This document shows positions 37,339-46,352 of a stretch of DNA of 64,000 bases, one piece after another. The first letter of the stretch is position 1; every line of letters begins with the position of its first letter. A model generated the notes under the pieces. That model saw only the letters and a program-made list of their open reading frames with translations. It searched no databases and had not been told where the DNA came from. The stretch lies in the NCBI GenBank assembly GCA_963714995.1, contig CAVQQP010000017.1:434001-498000 (forward strand). Reading direction: 5' to 3'. Origin of the DNA: Prado023 sp963714995 (GTDB lineage Bacteria; Actinomycetota; Actinomycetes; S36-B12; CAIYMF01). The translations under genes and the position numbers were made by a program.

Positions 37339-37800
37339 CTACTCCTCGCCCGGGTCGGACAACGAGTTCAGGTCGGCCAGCTGCGACTGGAAGTAGCCCG
37401 TCAGCCGGGAGCGGATCTCGGACTCGAAGGTGCGCAGGGCGGTCACACGGGCCTCGAGGTCCCCGCGCTGCGCCTCCAGCTTCTTCACCGACTTCCTGGC
37501 GGCCTTCTCGGCGTCGGTGACCATGGCATCGGCCCGGCGCCGGGCGTCGGCGATGTACTCGTCGGCCGTGCGCTGGGCCATCTCCAGGATGCGCGCGGCC
37601 GCCGCGGAGGTGGTCTCCCCCTCGGGCGTCACGGAGACCGCGGCCAGCTGCTCCTGGGCGGCGCCGAGCTCATCGGTCAGGCGCGCGATCTCCGCCTCGA
37701 CCTCGTCGAGGAACCCATCGACCTCGTCCATGTCGTAGCCGGTGCTGTTGCGCACCAGCTTGAACTGCTTGTCGTGGACGTCCTGCGCGCTCAGCGCCAT
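37339..37800 (-). CDS. divIVA: DivIVA-domain protein (Wag31-like)
   Basis: A 153-residue coiled-coil protein. The N-terminal DivIVA lipid-binding domain reads DVHDKQFKLVRNSTGYDMDEV followed by GFLDEVEAEI; the rest is a long coiled coil with many Ala/Glu/Arg heptads. Wag31 homologues mark poles and direct polar growth in actinobacteria. This one is shorter than Wag31 of mycobacteria (about 260 residues), so it may be a divisome-associated paralogue. GGAGG precedes the ATG. Last gene of the division cluster. Confidence 0.92.
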   Translation of the reverse strand: MALSAQDVHDKQFKLVRNSTGYDMDEVDGFLDEVEAEIARLTDELGAAQEQLAAVSVTPEGETTSAAAARILEMAQRTADEYIADARRRADAMVTDAEKAARKSVKKLEAQRGDLEARVTALRTFESEIRSRLTGYFQSQLADLNSLSDPGEE

Positions 37801-37828
37801 GACCGACCTCCGGGGCGGGAATGCGACA

Positions 37829-38116
37829 TCACGCGAGCCCCGCCAGCACCCGGAGCAGCAGCTGCAGGCCGATGAAGAGCACCAGGAACGCCAGGTCCAG
37901 GGAGACCTGCCCGATCCGCAGGGGTGGGATGATCCGCCGCAGCGCCTTCAGCGGCGGATCCGTGATGCTCATCACGAACTCGAAGATGATCACCAGCGCG
38001 CCCGTGGGCTGGAAGTCCCGCGCGAACACCATGATCAGCCCGATGATCATCCGGGCGATCAGCAGCAGCAGGAACAGCCAGATGAGGGTCGAGAGCACGC
38101 CGACGATGAGTCCCAT
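37829..38116 (-). CDS. YggT-family membrane protein
   Basis: A 95-residue protein with two long hydrophobic helices and the family motif SITDPPLKALRRIIPP between them. YggT genes sit between sepF and divIVA in many Gram-positive division clusters; a role in envelope or osmotic homeostasis is suggested for relatives. It follows the sepF stop by 3 bp. Confidence 0.93.
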   Translation of the reverse strand: MGLIVGVLSTLIWLFLLLLIARMIIGLIMVFARDFQPTGALVIIFEFVMSITDPPLKALRRIIPPLRIGQVSLDLAFLVLFIGLQLLLRVLAGLA

Positions 38117-38119
38117 GGG

Positions 38120-38626
38120 TCAACTCTGGTTGAAGAACCCGTCCTGCGCGATCTGGGCCCGGGCCTCCGCGCCGACGTCGACGTTGGCCGGCGAGAGCAG
38201 GAACACCTTGTTCGTGATGCGCTCGATGCTGCCGCGCAGGCCGAACACCAGGCCGGCGGCGAAGTCCACGATGCGCTTGGCGTCGTTGTCGTCCATGCCG
38301 GTCAGGTTGATGATCACCGGGACGCCCTCGCGGTACTCCTCGCCGATGCGACGAGCATCGTTGTAGGTGCGCGGGTGCAGCGTGGTGATCCGGTAGATGT
38401 CGGCGCCGGACGCTGACCCGGTCGGCCGGAACGTGGCCGCAGGACGCTCGGCGACAGCGGTCGCCGTGGGCCGCACGACGACCTCCGGGGCGGTGCGCGG
38501 GCGCGGATCGGCCACCGACGGCGCGACCTGGGTGCGCGGTCGCGGCTCGGGCTCGTAGTCGTCGTCGACCAGGTCGTCCTCGACCAGACCGAGGTACACG
38601 GCCATCTTGCGCATCGTGCCGGGCAT
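38120..38626 (-). CDS. sepF: Cell division protein SepF
   Basis: SepF anchors FtsZ to the membrane in organisms lacking FtsA, as here. The protein has an N-terminal amphipathic segment (MRKMAVYLGL), an acidic/Pro-rich linker, and the SepF core (INLTGMDDNDAKRIVDFAAG, VFLLSPANVDV). I chose the ATG at 38626, because AAGGAG lies 6 nt before it, over an ATG at 38659. It lies 56 bp from yggS. The 168-residue length is ordinary. Confidence 0.95.
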   Translation of the reverse strand: MPGTMRKMAVYLGLVEDDLVDDDYEPEPRPRTQVAPSVADPRPRTAPEVVVRPTATAVAERPAATFRPTGSASGADIYRITTLHPRTYNDARRIGEEYREGVPVIINLTGMDDNDAKRIVDFAAGLVFGLRGSIERITNKVFLLSPANVDVGAEARAQIAQDGFFNQS

Positions 38627-38682
38627 GTGGGGCTCCTTACGTGCCATCCGGGCCGCCATGGGCGATCCGGTATCGGTTTAGG

Positions 38683-39405
38683 TTACTTCAGTGGTTGACG
38701 GTGCCCGAGCAGCGCGCTGCCCAGGCGGATGTGTGTCGCACCGGCGGCGATCGCCGGCTCGAGGTCACCGGACATGCCGGCTGAGCGCATGGAGGCGCCC
38801 GGGTGCTGGGACTGAACCTGCGCATGGATCTGCGCGAGCCGATCGAAGGCTGGCCGGGGGTCCACCCCGAGGGGCGCGACGGCCATGACCCCCAGGAGGT
38901 CCAGGGACCCGCAGGCCGCGACCTGGTCGGCCAGGCCGAGGACCTCCTCCGGTCGTGCGCCTCCCCGGGCCGGACCGTCGTCGGGCGTGTCGGGCAGTGT
39001 CTGGTCGAGATCGACCTGGACGCAGACCCCCAGACGTCGGCCCGCATGCTCGGCCCCCCGGTCCAGGGCGGCCACGAGTGCCGGCCGGTCCACCGACTCG
39101 ACGATGTCGGCGTACCGGGCCACCGAGGCCGCCTTGTTGCGCTGCAGCTGGCCGACGAAGTGCCAGATGAGGTCCAGCTCTGCGCAGGCCGCGGCCTTCT
39201 CCCGCGCCTCCTGGTCGCGGTTCTCCCCGACGTGGCGGATGCCCAGGTCGGCCAGCAGCGCGACGTCGCTGGCCGGCCATGTCTTGGTGATGGCCACGAT
39301 CGTCACCGACCCGGGGTCCCGACCGGCTGCGACGCACGCGGCACCGACCCGCGCGTGGACCACGGCGAGGTTCGCGGCCAGCTCGGCCCGTCGCCCGGCA
39401 CTCAT
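38683..39405 (-). CDS. PLP-binding protein YggS (PLPBP/PROSC family)
   Basis: A 240-residue PLP homeostasis protein with the cofactor lysine in VAITKTWPASD, the motif HVGENRDQEA, and HFVGQLQRNKA. It ends RLGSALLGHR, which binds PLP phosphate. The ATG at 39405 overlaps the pgeF stop; a GTG one codon earlier is equally possible. Confidence 0.94.
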   Translation of the reverse strand: MSAGRRAELAANLAVVHARVGAACVAAGRDPGSVTIVAITKTWPASDVALLADLGIRHVGENRDQEAREKAAACAELDLIWHFVGQLQRNKAASVARYADIVESVDRPALVAALDRGAEHAGRRLGVCVQVDLDQTLPDTPDDGPARGGARPEEVLGLADQVAACGSLDLLGVMAVAPLGVDPRPAFDRLAQIHAQVQSQHPGASMRSAGMSGDLEPAIAAGATHIRLGSALLGHRQPLK

Positions 39406-40175
39406 CACGCGGCCGCCAGGATCGCGACGGCCCCGCCCTGACGACCGGTGCGGCCGTCGCGGCGGTGCGAGTAGAGGCCGGGGTCCTCGGCCGTGCACCC
39501 GCCGATGAGCGTGCTGGTCGCCCCGAGCTCATCGATCCGGGCAGCCAGCCCGGCCCGCAGGTCGAGGGCCGGCTGTCCGTCGGGAGCCGTCGTGACCGCC
39601 TCCGGGCGGACCCGCGCCACCTCCCGCGCACGGTCCGCGGGCACGGGGTAGCAGGACCCGCAGATCGCCGGACCCAGCATCGCCTGCACGTCCTGCACCC
39701 GGGCGCCGGCGGCCACCATCTGACCGACCGCCGCCCCGAGCACGTCCACCGCGAGCCCCCGCCAGCCCGAGTGGACCGCGGCGACGACCCCGCTGGCCGG
39801 CTCCACCAGGATCACCGGGACGCAGTCGGCGGCCAGGGCCACCAGGCCGATGCCGGCCGTGGTGGTCACGAGCGCGTCGACCGAGGTGATCTCGGCGCCC
39901 GGCGTGACCCCGGTGGGCTCAGACACGGTGGCAACCCCTCGTCCGTGATCAGGATGCATGAACGTCATCGCGGTGGCCGGGACACCGAGTGCCTCGGCCA
40001 GCGCGCGACGATTGGCCACGACCGCCGCCGGGTCATCCCCGACGTGCGATCCAAGATTCGCCCAGGCGTACGGCGACCGGCTCGACCCACCGCTGGCCGC
40101 ACCACCCCGGCTGGTGAACAGGACACGCGCCTCGACCCCACCGGCAAGGGCGAGGTCGAGGCGGTGGCTGATCAT
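39405..40175 (-). CDS. pgeF: Peptidoglycan editing factor / multicopper-like PgeF
   Basis: A 256-residue YfiH/laccase-domain protein. The conserved zinc or copper site is visible: MHPDHG, ADCVPVILVE, HSGWRGLAVDVL, and CGSCYPVP. In E. coli PgeF removes wrongly incorporated amino acids from the murein precursor; purine nucleoside activities are also reported for the family. Position between ftsZ and yggS is standard in actinobacteria. Confidence 0.93.
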   Translation of the reverse strand: MISHRLDLALAGGVEARVLFTSRGGAASGGSSRSPYAWANLGSHVGDDPAAVVANRRALAEALGVPATAMTFMHPDHGRGVATVSEPTGVTPGAEITSVDALVTTTAGIGLVALAADCVPVILVEPASGVVAAVHSGWRGLAVDVLGAAVGQMVAAGARVQDVQAMLGPAICGSCYPVPADRAREVARVRPEAVTTAPDGQPALDLRAGLAARIDELGATSTLIGGCTAEDPGLYSHRRDGRTGRQGGAVAILAAA

Positions 40176-40178
40176 CGA

Positions 40179-41357
40179 CTACTTCAGGAAGTCCGGGACG
40201 TCGAGGTCGTCGGGCTCGTCGAAGCTGATCGTCCGTGGCTGGCGCAGGTCCACCCCGGGCTTCTCGGCGTTGGCCAGCCCGGGCGGCAGGACCACCCCGG
40301 CCGAGGCTCCGACCGTGGCGTAGACCGGCGCCTCGGCGCGGGCCGCAGGCTCGGCCGCGACCTCGTCGACGACGCGGCGACCGGCCGCAGCCTCGCGCTT
40401 GGTCGGCGGGTGCCCGCCGTCGAAGCCGGCCGCGATGACCGTGACCCGGACCTCGTCACCGAGGGTGTCGTCGATGACGGCACCGAAGATGATGTTGGCG
40501 TCGGGGTGGGCGGCCTCGGCGACCAGGCGGGCCGACTCGTTGATCTCGAACAGCCCGAGGTCCGAGCCGCCCGCGATCGACAGCAGCACGCCGTGCGCGC
40601 CGTCGATGCTGGCCTCGAGCAGCGGGCTGGCGATGGCCGCCTGGGCGGCACCCACCGCGCGGTCGTCGCCGCGGGCCGAGCCGATGCCCATGAGGGCCGA
40701 GCCGGCACCGGACATGACCGACTTGACGTCGGCGAAGTCGAGGTTGATCAGGCCCGGGGTGGTGATCAGGTCGGTGATGCCCGAGACGCCCTGGAGCAGG
40801 ACCTGGTCGGCCTGGCGGAACGCGTCGATCATCGAGATGCTGCGGTCGGCGATCGAGAGCAGCCGGTCGTTGGGGATGACGATGAGGGTGTCGACCTCGG
40901 CGCGCAGGCCCTCGATGCCGTTGTCGGCCTGGCCGCTGCGACGCCGGCCCTCGAAGCCGAACGGCCGGGTGACGACGCCGATGGTCAGGGCGCCCAGCGA
41001 GCGGGCGATCTTGGCCACCACGGGCGCGCCACCGGTGCCGGTGCCGCCGCCCTCGCCGGCCGTCACGAAGACCATGTCGGCCCCCTTGAGGACCTCCTCG
41101 ATCTCCTCGGCGTGGTCCTCGGCGGCCCTGCGACCGACCTCGGGATCGGCGCCGGCGCCCAGGCCACGGGTGAGCTCGCGACCGATGTCGAGCTTGACGT
41201 CGGCGTCGCTCATCAGCAGCGCCTGCGCGTCGGTGTTGATGGCGATGAACTCCACGCCCTTGAGGCCGACCTCGATCATCCGGTTCACGGCGTTGACGCC
41301 GCCACCGCCGATGCCGACGACCTTGATCACTGCCAGGTAGTTCTGTGGGGCTGCCAC
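40179..41357 (-). CDS. ftsZ: Cell division GTPase FtsZ
   Basis: The tubulin-like ring former, 392 residues. The GTP signature GGGTGTG is at 103-109, and the T7 loop NLDFADV is intact. The C-terminal peptide DDLDVPDFLK is the actinobacterial type that binds SepF and FtsW. The linker is short and Ala/Pro/Glu-rich. AAGGAG precedes the GTG start. A 467-bp spacer separates it from ftsQ, suggesting its own promoter. Confidence 0.99.
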   Translation of the reverse strand: MAAPQNYLAVIKVVGIGGGGVNAVNRMIEVGLKGVEFIAINTDAQALLMSDADVKLDIGRELTRGLGAGADPEVGRRAAEDHAEEIEEVLKGADMVFVTAGEGGGTGTGGAPVVAKIARSLGALTIGVVTRPFGFEGRRRSGQADNGIEGLRAEVDTLIVIPNDRLLSIADRSISMIDAFRQADQVLLQGVSGITDLITTPGLINLDFADVKSVMSGAGSALMGIGSARGDDRAVGAAQAAIASPLLEASIDGAHGVLLSIAGGSDLGLFEINESARLVAEAAHPDANIIFGAVIDDTLGDEVRVTVIAAGFDGGHPPTKREAAAGRRVVDEVAAEPAARAEAPVYATVGASAGVVLPPGLANAEKPGVDLRQPRTISFDEPDDLDVPDFLK

Positions 41358-41484
41358 GTCAGGCTCTCCTTCTTGGTTGCTGCAAAGGGTTGGGGTCGGA
41401 CTGTGCGGTGGAGGGTTGAGCTCCAGCGCGGGCCTGCACCGTCGGTCTCCGTGACTCTCACCCTCAACCTGAGGCTTAGAGTTA

Positions 41485-41490
41485 TGTCAA
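41485..41490 (-). promoter_or_regulatory. Candidate -35 upstream of ftsZ
   Basis: A perfect TTGACA on the minus strand, about 128 nt before the ftsZ GTG. It is followed by TAACTCTAA and an inverted repeat (CCTCA, 3 nt, TGAGG). A canonical -10 at 17 nt is not evident, so the exact promoter is uncertain. Confidence 0.45.
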
Positions 41491-41621
41491 CCTGTGGTTG
41501 GAAGGGAACTTAGGTGCCCGCATGGGTGGTTTCAAGGACCCCGGAGATCCTCGGCGTGTCGGACCGGCGGCCCGGGAGCGGACCCGCGGCTCCACCGCCG
41601 CGGCCCAGGTCCACGCGCCCC

Positions 41622-41676
41622 CTGGGGACAGGCTGGGGACGGGCTGGGGAGAAGGTCGGGACGGGCTGGGGACGGG
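41622..41676. repeat. Five 11-bp tandem repeats (CTGGGGACGGG type)
   Basis: Units start at 41622, 41633, 41644, 41655 and 41666, an exact 11-bp period. The first, second and fifth match CTGGGGAC(A/G)GG almost perfectly; the third and fourth are degenerate. The plus strand has G-runs of 3-4 that could form a quadruplex. It lies between ftsQ and the candidate ftsZ promoter. Confidence 0.8.
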
Positions 41677-41689
41677 TCTCGGGGTCCGT

Positions 41690-41712
41690 CTGTGGACGCC
41701 CGGCGTCCACAG
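41690..41712. promoter_or_regulatory. Perfect 11-bp-arm palindrome, possible operator
   Basis: Arms CTGTGGACGCC and GGCGTCCACAG flank a single C. A third copy of CTGTGGACGCC follows about 10 bp later (near 41724). There is no T-tract; a protein-binding site is more likely than a terminator. Confidence 0.5.
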
Positions 41713-41787
41713 GGGTCGGGCGCCTGTGGACGCCGACGGGGCACCCCCTCCCCCATCGCGCGCACTGGCGCGTCAACCACCACCACT

Positions 41788-41808
41788 GTGTTCGCTATGG
41801 GCGAACAC
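41788..41808 (-). terminator. Hairpin just downstream of ftsQ
   Basis: Arms GTGTTCGC and GCGAACAC around a 5-nt loop, 16 nt past the ftsQ stop. It may end or attenuate the upstream cluster transcript before ftsZ. Confidence 0.5.
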
Positions 41809-41824
41809 GCGCCGTGGGCTCAGA

Positions 41825-42616
41825 TCACCCGCCGGCGCCCGAATCCGGGGTCGGGGAGCCCGATGTGGTGGGCAGCAGGGGCGCGCTGACGTCGTACCGG
41901 GTGGCCTTGACCGCCATCAGGCCGGCCAGGACCCGGGCCTTGAGGTCCGAGTCCTCGACACCGCCCCAGCGCACGGTCGCCCCGCCCCGCAGCCCGAGGG
42001 TCACGTTGTCCCGGCTCTTCGCGGTGATCCGGGTGACCCTGTCCCGCAGGTCCTCGGGGATGGCCAGCAGGACTCCGCGCGCGACCTCGCGGTCGGCGTC
42101 CGTGCGGGCCTTGATGACCGGCAGGCCCTTGGCCTTGGCGACCTTGTCGTAGACCACGCCCTCGGCGTCCATCACGTAGAAGCCCTTGCCGGCCTCGACG
42201 GCTGCCAGCGGGGTGCGCGCCGTGACGAGCAGCCGGATGGTGTCGGGCAGGGAGCGCTCGAGCTGGACGTCGGCCACTGCCGGGATCGCCGTCATGATGC
42301 CCAGCCGCACGGCCTCGGGGTCCACCGCGGGGACGCGGTCGGCCCCGGAGATCCCGGAGGCCAGCCGGATCGACTCAGCGGAGATCCCTCGGGGGCCGTC
42401 CACGGCCACGTGCTCGACGAGCGTCAGCGGGGAGAGCCAGCCCACCCAGTAGACCAGCCCGAGCCCGGCTGCCCCGGCGAGAAGGATCCGCCGCCGCCGG
42501 CGCGGGTGCGGCACCTGCCGACGTCCCGCCAGCGCGGCGGATCCCCGCACGGGCTCGCGGGCCTCGGGGCCCTCGTCGGGGAGGACCTCCACGGTCTCGG
42601 TCTCGTTCTCGGTCAT
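41825..42616 (-). CDS. ftsQ: Cell division protein FtsQ
   Basis: A 263-residue bitopic divisome protein. A basic cytoplasmic segment, one membrane helix at about 43-62 (ILLAGAAGLGLVYWVGWLSP), a POTRA domain (VEHVAVDGPRGISAESI) and a beta domain (VYDKVAKAKGLPVI) are visible. It links FtsL/FtsB-like proteins to FtsWI. The ATG overlaps the murC stop (ATGA). Confidence 0.95.
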   Translation of the reverse strand: MTENETETVEVLPDEGPEAREPVRGSAALAGRRQVPHPRRRRRILLAGAAGLGLVYWVGWLSPLTLVEHVAVDGPRGISAESIRLASGISGADRVPAVDPEAVRLGIMTAIPAVADVQLERSLPDTIRLLVTARTPLAAVEAGKGFYVMDAEGVVYDKVAKAKGLPVIKARTDADREVARGVLLAIPEDLRDRVTRITAKSRDNVTLGLRGGATVRWGGVEDSDLKARVLAGLMAVKATRYDVSAPLLPTTSGSPTPDSGAGG

Positions 42617-44022
42617 GTCTGGGCTCCATGGCGTTGGGCGAGCAGGTCCAGGACCTCCTGGCCGAGCAGGACGATGTCCCCGGCCCCGAGGGTCATCACG
42701 ATGTCCCCCGGCCGGGCGCGATCCGCGAGCTGGCCGGCCACCGCCGACCAGGAGGGCTCGAACACGACCTGGTCGGGGGGCAGTGGGACGTGGCTGGCCA
42801 TGGACTGCCCGCTGGCGCCCGGGATGGGGTCCTCGCCGGGGGCGTACACCTCGAGCACGACGACCTGGTCGGCCAGCCCGAGGGCGGCACCGAACTCGTC
42901 GACGAACATGGCCGTGCGGTAGTAGTGGTGGGCCTGGAAGGCGACCACGAGGTGGCCCTCCCCCACCACCGCACGCGCGGCCCGCAGGGTCGCGGCGATC
43001 TCGGTCGGGTGGTGGGCGTAGTCGTCGAACACGCGGATCCCGGCCACCTCGCCCTTGAAGTCGAAGCGCCGCCGGGTCCCGCTGAACAGTGCCAGGCCCT
43101 CGAGGACGTCCTGCGCGGGCAGCCCCAGTCCGATCCCGGCGACCAGCGCGGCGGCGGCGTTGAGCACGTTGTGGGTGCCGTGGACCTGGAGGCTGAGCCG
43201 ACCCACGGGCGCACCGCCGTGCGACACCACGGCCCGTGAGCCGGTGGCCGAGGTCTCCACCTCGGACAGGACGAAGTCCGCGGCCGGGTCCAGGCCGTAC
43301 GTGCGCACGTCGACGCCGAGCTCGCGGGAGCGCAGGGCCATCCGGGCCGACCCGGGGTCGTCGGCACAGGCGACCACGAAGCCCCCCGCCCGGGAGATGC
43401 CGGTCGCGAACTCGACGAATCCCGCCTCGATGGCGTCGAACGTGCCCCAGTGGTCGAGGTGGTCGGGCTCCACGTTGGTCACGATGCCGGCCACCGCGGG
43501 AAGCCGCAGGAACGACCCGTCGGACTCGTCGGCCTCGACGATGAACAGGTCGCCGGCCCCCTGGTGGGCGTTCGCGCCGGAGTCGTTGAGCTCGCTGCCG
43601 ATCGCGAACGAGGGGTCGGCCCCGCAGTGCTGGGCAGCGATCGTGAGCATCGAGGTCGTGGTGGTCTTGCCATGCGTGCCAGCCACGGCCACTCCACGGG
43701 ATCCGGCCATCACCGACGCCAGGGCGTCGGCCCGGGACACGACCGGGATCCCCCGGGCATGCGCCCCCACGACCTCGGGATTGGCCGGCTTGATGGCCGT
43801 CGAGATGACCACCACGTCGGCACCCTCGACGTTGGCCTCGTCGTGCCCGACGCGCGCGTCGATGCCCAGGGCGCGCAGGGCGACCAGGCGCCGGGACTCC
43901 TTCGCGTCACTGCCGGACACCACGGAGCCGCGGGCCACCAGGATCCGGGCGATGCCGGACATCCCCGCGCCGCCGATGCCCACGATGTGCACGTGACCGG
44001 TCAGGTCGACCATCACCCTCAC
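42613..44022 (-). CDS. murC: UDP-N-acetylmuramate-L-alanine ligase
   Basis: Adds the first stem-peptide residue to UDP-MurNAc. The 469-residue Mur ligase has the NAD-like N-terminal fold (HIVGIGGAGMSGIA), ATP loop GTHGKTTTTSM and EADESDGSF. The GTG start overlaps the murG stop; a later ATG (44013) is also possible. Confidence 0.98.
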   Translation of the reverse strand: MRVMVDLTGHVHIVGIGGAGMSGIARILVARGSVVSGSDAKESRRLVALRALGIDARVGHDEANVEGADVVVISTAIKPANPEVVGAHARGIPVVSRADALASVMAGSRGVAVAGTHGKTTTTSMLTIAAQHCGADPSFAIGSELNDSGANAHQGAGDLFIVEADESDGSFLRLPAVAGIVTNVEPDHLDHWGTFDAIEAGFVEFATGISRAGGFVVACADDPGSARMALRSRELGVDVRTYGLDPAADFVLSEVETSATGSRAVVSHGGAPVGRLSLQVHGTHNVLNAAAALVAGIGLGLPAQDVLEGLALFSGTRRRFDFKGEVAGIRVFDDYAHHPTEIAATLRAARAVVGEGHLVVAFQAHHYYRTAMFVDEFGAALGLADQVVVLEVYAPGEDPIPGASGQSMASHVPLPPDQVVFEPSWSAVAGQLADRARPGDIVMTLGAGDIVLLGQEVLDLLAQRHGAQT

Positions 44023-45110
44023 CTCGCCCTGCGGCCGGCGGGTCGGCCGGCTGCCTCGATCACCATGTCCGCGAGCTTCTCGTCGGCGTCCCGGATCCCG
44101 TGTGCGGCGGCGCGGGCACCCATCCGCTCGATCCGCTCAGGATCGGCCACCAGGGCCCGGACGTCGGCCAGCAGCGCAGCGCCGTCGAGATCCTCGTCGG
44201 CGACCAGCAGCCCGCCGCCGGCGTTGACCACCGGCAGCGCGTTGAGCCGCTGCTCGCCGTTGCCGATCGGGAACGGGACGTAGATCGCAGGCAGGCCCAC
44301 CGCCGCGAGCTCGGCGCAGGTCAGGGCGCCGCTGCGACTGACCACCAGGTCGGCAGCCGCATACGCGAGGTCCATCCGGTCCAGGTAGGCCACCGGGTGG
44401 TACCCGGGTGCTGAGTCCGTGACGGCGTCGATGTTGGCCTGGCCCACCGAGTGCAGCACCTGGACACCGAGGTCGAGCAGCCCCGGCAGCGCCGCCGAGA
44501 GCGCCGCGTTGATCCGCTGCGCGCCCTGGGATCCGCCGAACACGAGCAGGACCGGGCCCTCGGGATCCAGCCCCAGCGCTGCCCGGGCCTCCAGGCGGGT
44601 CGCGGCCCGGTCGAGGGTGGAGATCGTCCGGCGCAGGGGGATGCCGATCCGCTGGGCCCCCGGCAGGGTGCCGGCGACGGCCTCGGCCACGTGCCCGGTG
44701 AACCGCGCCCCCACCCGGTTCGCCAGCCCGGGGCGGGCGTTCGCCTCGTGGATCACCAGCGGGGTCTGCGTGCGGCGCGCCGCCAGGTAGGCCGGCAGGG
44801 CCACGTAGCCACCGAAGCCGACGACGACGTCAGCGCCGACCTCGGCCAGGATCGACTCGGTCTCGCGCAGGGCGGCCCGGACCCGGCCCGGCAGCGTGAC
44901 CAGGTCACCCGAGGGTCGACGCGGCAGCGGCACCGCCGGGATCATCCGCAGCTCGTAGCCCCGCGCGGGCACCAGGCGCCCCTCGAGGCCCTTCTCGGTG
45001 CCCAGGGCGGTGATGCCCACCTCGGGGTCACGGCGGCGAAGGGCGTCGGCGAGGTTCAGGGCGGGCTCGATGTGGCCCGCGGTCCCGCCTCCGGCCAGCA
45101 CGACGTGCAC
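44019..45110 (-). CDS. murG: UDP-GlcNAc:lipid I GlcNAc transferase
   Basis: Makes lipid II at the inner face of the membrane. The 363-residue GT-B enzyme has GGGTAGHIEPAL at the N-terminus, FGGSQGAQRIN, and the UDP-GlcNAc pocket SRSGALTCAELAAVGLP. It follows ftsW after 3 bp and is coupled to murC. Confidence 0.98.
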   Translation of the reverse strand: MHVVLAGGGTAGHIEPALNLADALRRRDPEVGITALGTEKGLEGRLVPARGYELRMIPAVPLPRRPSGDLVTLPGRVRAALRETESILAEVGADVVVGFGGYVALPAYLAARRTQTPLVIHEANARPGLANRVGARFTGHVAEAVAGTLPGAQRIGIPLRRTISTLDRAATRLEARAALGLDPEGPVLLVFGGSQGAQRINAALSAALPGLLDLGVQVLHSVGQANIDAVTDSAPGYHPVAYLDRMDLAYAAADLVVSRSGALTCAELAAVGLPAIYVPFPIGNGEQRLNALPVVNAGGGLLVADEDLDGAALLADVRALVADPERIERMGARAAAHGIRDADEKLADMVIEAAGRPAGRRAR

Positions 45111-45113
45111 GCC

Positions 45114-46352
45114 TCAGACCTCCGCAGCCGCGCCGCGTCGGGCGGTTCGTGCCGGTCGGGCTCCCGCCACCGCGGCCTCCTGCCGCGCGAAGGCCAGCAG
45201 CACCCCGATGGCCATCAACGATGGCAGCAACGAGGACCCACCGTAGGAGATGAAGGGCAGCGGGACCCCGGTGATCGGCAGCAGCTGCAGGACGGCGCCG
45301 AGGTTGATCAGGGACTGGCCGACGATCCACGCGACGATCCCCACGCAGGTGATCCGCACGAACGTGTCACTGGTCCGGATGGCCATCCGCAGGGCGAAGA
45401 TGGTGATGGCGGCGAACAGGCCCAGCACGGTCAGGGCGCCGAACAGGCCGAGCTCCTCGCCGATCACCGGGAAGATGAAGTCGGTGTGCGCCTCAGGCAG
45501 CGCGCCCCACTTCTCGCGGCTGCCGCCCAGGCCCACGCCCCACCAGCCGCCCGTGCCGAGGGCCACCTTGCCCTGGGTGAGCTGCCACCCGGCCCCGTCG
45601 AGGTCGGCCTCGGGATGCAGCCACGCGGTGAAGCGCCGCATCCGATACCCGGCGGTCAGCGAGAGCGCGGCGATGCCCACCAGGCCGACCGCGCCGAACG
45701 CCACGAAGATCCGCATCGGCGCCCCGACGACGAACAGCAGCCCGGCCACGATGATCGACAGGACGATCGCGGTGCCCAGGTCACCCTCGAGGACGACCAG
45801 GCCCACGACCACGGCGACCACCGGCATGAAGGGCACCAGCAGCGCCCGCCACTGGTGCAGGTAGGCCTCGCGGCGCGCGAAGAGGTCCGCTGACCACAGG
45901 ATCAGCGCGAGCTTGGCGAACTCCGAGGGCTGCAGCCGGAAGGGGCCGACCAGCTTGATCCAGTTGCGCTGGCCGTGCACCCCGGCGCCGATCCCGGGCA
46001 CGAACGTCAGCAGCAGCATCCCGATGCTCAGCACGAGGAACGCCAGGGCGAAGCGCCGGAAGACCGGAATCGGCAGGCGGGAGATGACCAGCATGGCCAC
46101 CACGCCGATGGCCGCGAACACGGCCTGCCTGCTGAACAGGGTGAAGGCCGAGTCGTAGATCTCGTAGGACTCGACCCCCGAGGAGCTGAGGACCATCACC
46201 AGGCCCAGGATGAGCAGCAGCATGGCCGCCCCCAGGATCAGGTGGTACGGGGCCATCGGATGCTGGTTGAGCCGATCGCGCCATCCGGGCTCGTCCCGCC
46301 CGGCCTCGATGCGCTCCGCGGAGCCGCTCCGGGGAGATCGGGTCTGGCTCAC
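45114..46352 (-). CDS. ftsW: Peptidoglycan glycosyltransferase FtsW
   Basis: A SEDS-family polymerase, 412 residues with ten hydrophobic helices. The conserved loop PEAHTDFIFPVIGEELG and the GLPLPFISYGGSS-type motif (here GVPLPFISYGGSSLLPSL) are present. It works with the transpeptidase FtsI encoded upstream. The GTG start overlaps the murD stop. Confidence 0.97.
   Translation of the reverse strand: MSQTRSPRSGSAERIEAGRDEPGWRDRLNQHPMAPYHLILGAAMLLLILGLVMVLSSSGVESYEIYDSAFTLFSRQAVFAAIGVVAMLVISRLPIPVFRRFALAFLVLSIGMLLLTFVPGIGAGVHGQRNWIKLVGPFRLQPSEFAKLALILWSADLFARREAYLHQWRALLVPFMPVVAVVVGLVVLEGDLGTAIVLSIIVAGLLFVVGAPMRIFVAFGAVGLVGIAALSLTAGYRMRRFTAWLHPEADLDGAGWQLTQGKVALGTGGWWGVGLGGSREKWGALPEAHTDFIFPVIGEELGLFGALTVLGLFAAITIFALRMAIRTSDTFVRITCVGIVAWIVGQSLINLGAVLQLLPITGVPLPFISYGGSSLLPSLMAIGVLLAFARQEAAVAGARPARTARRGAAAEV

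Noticed and set aside
41788..41808. SOS (LexA) box
   Set aside because: The actinobacterial box has GAAC before GTTC; here the half-sites are in the opposite order with a different spacer.
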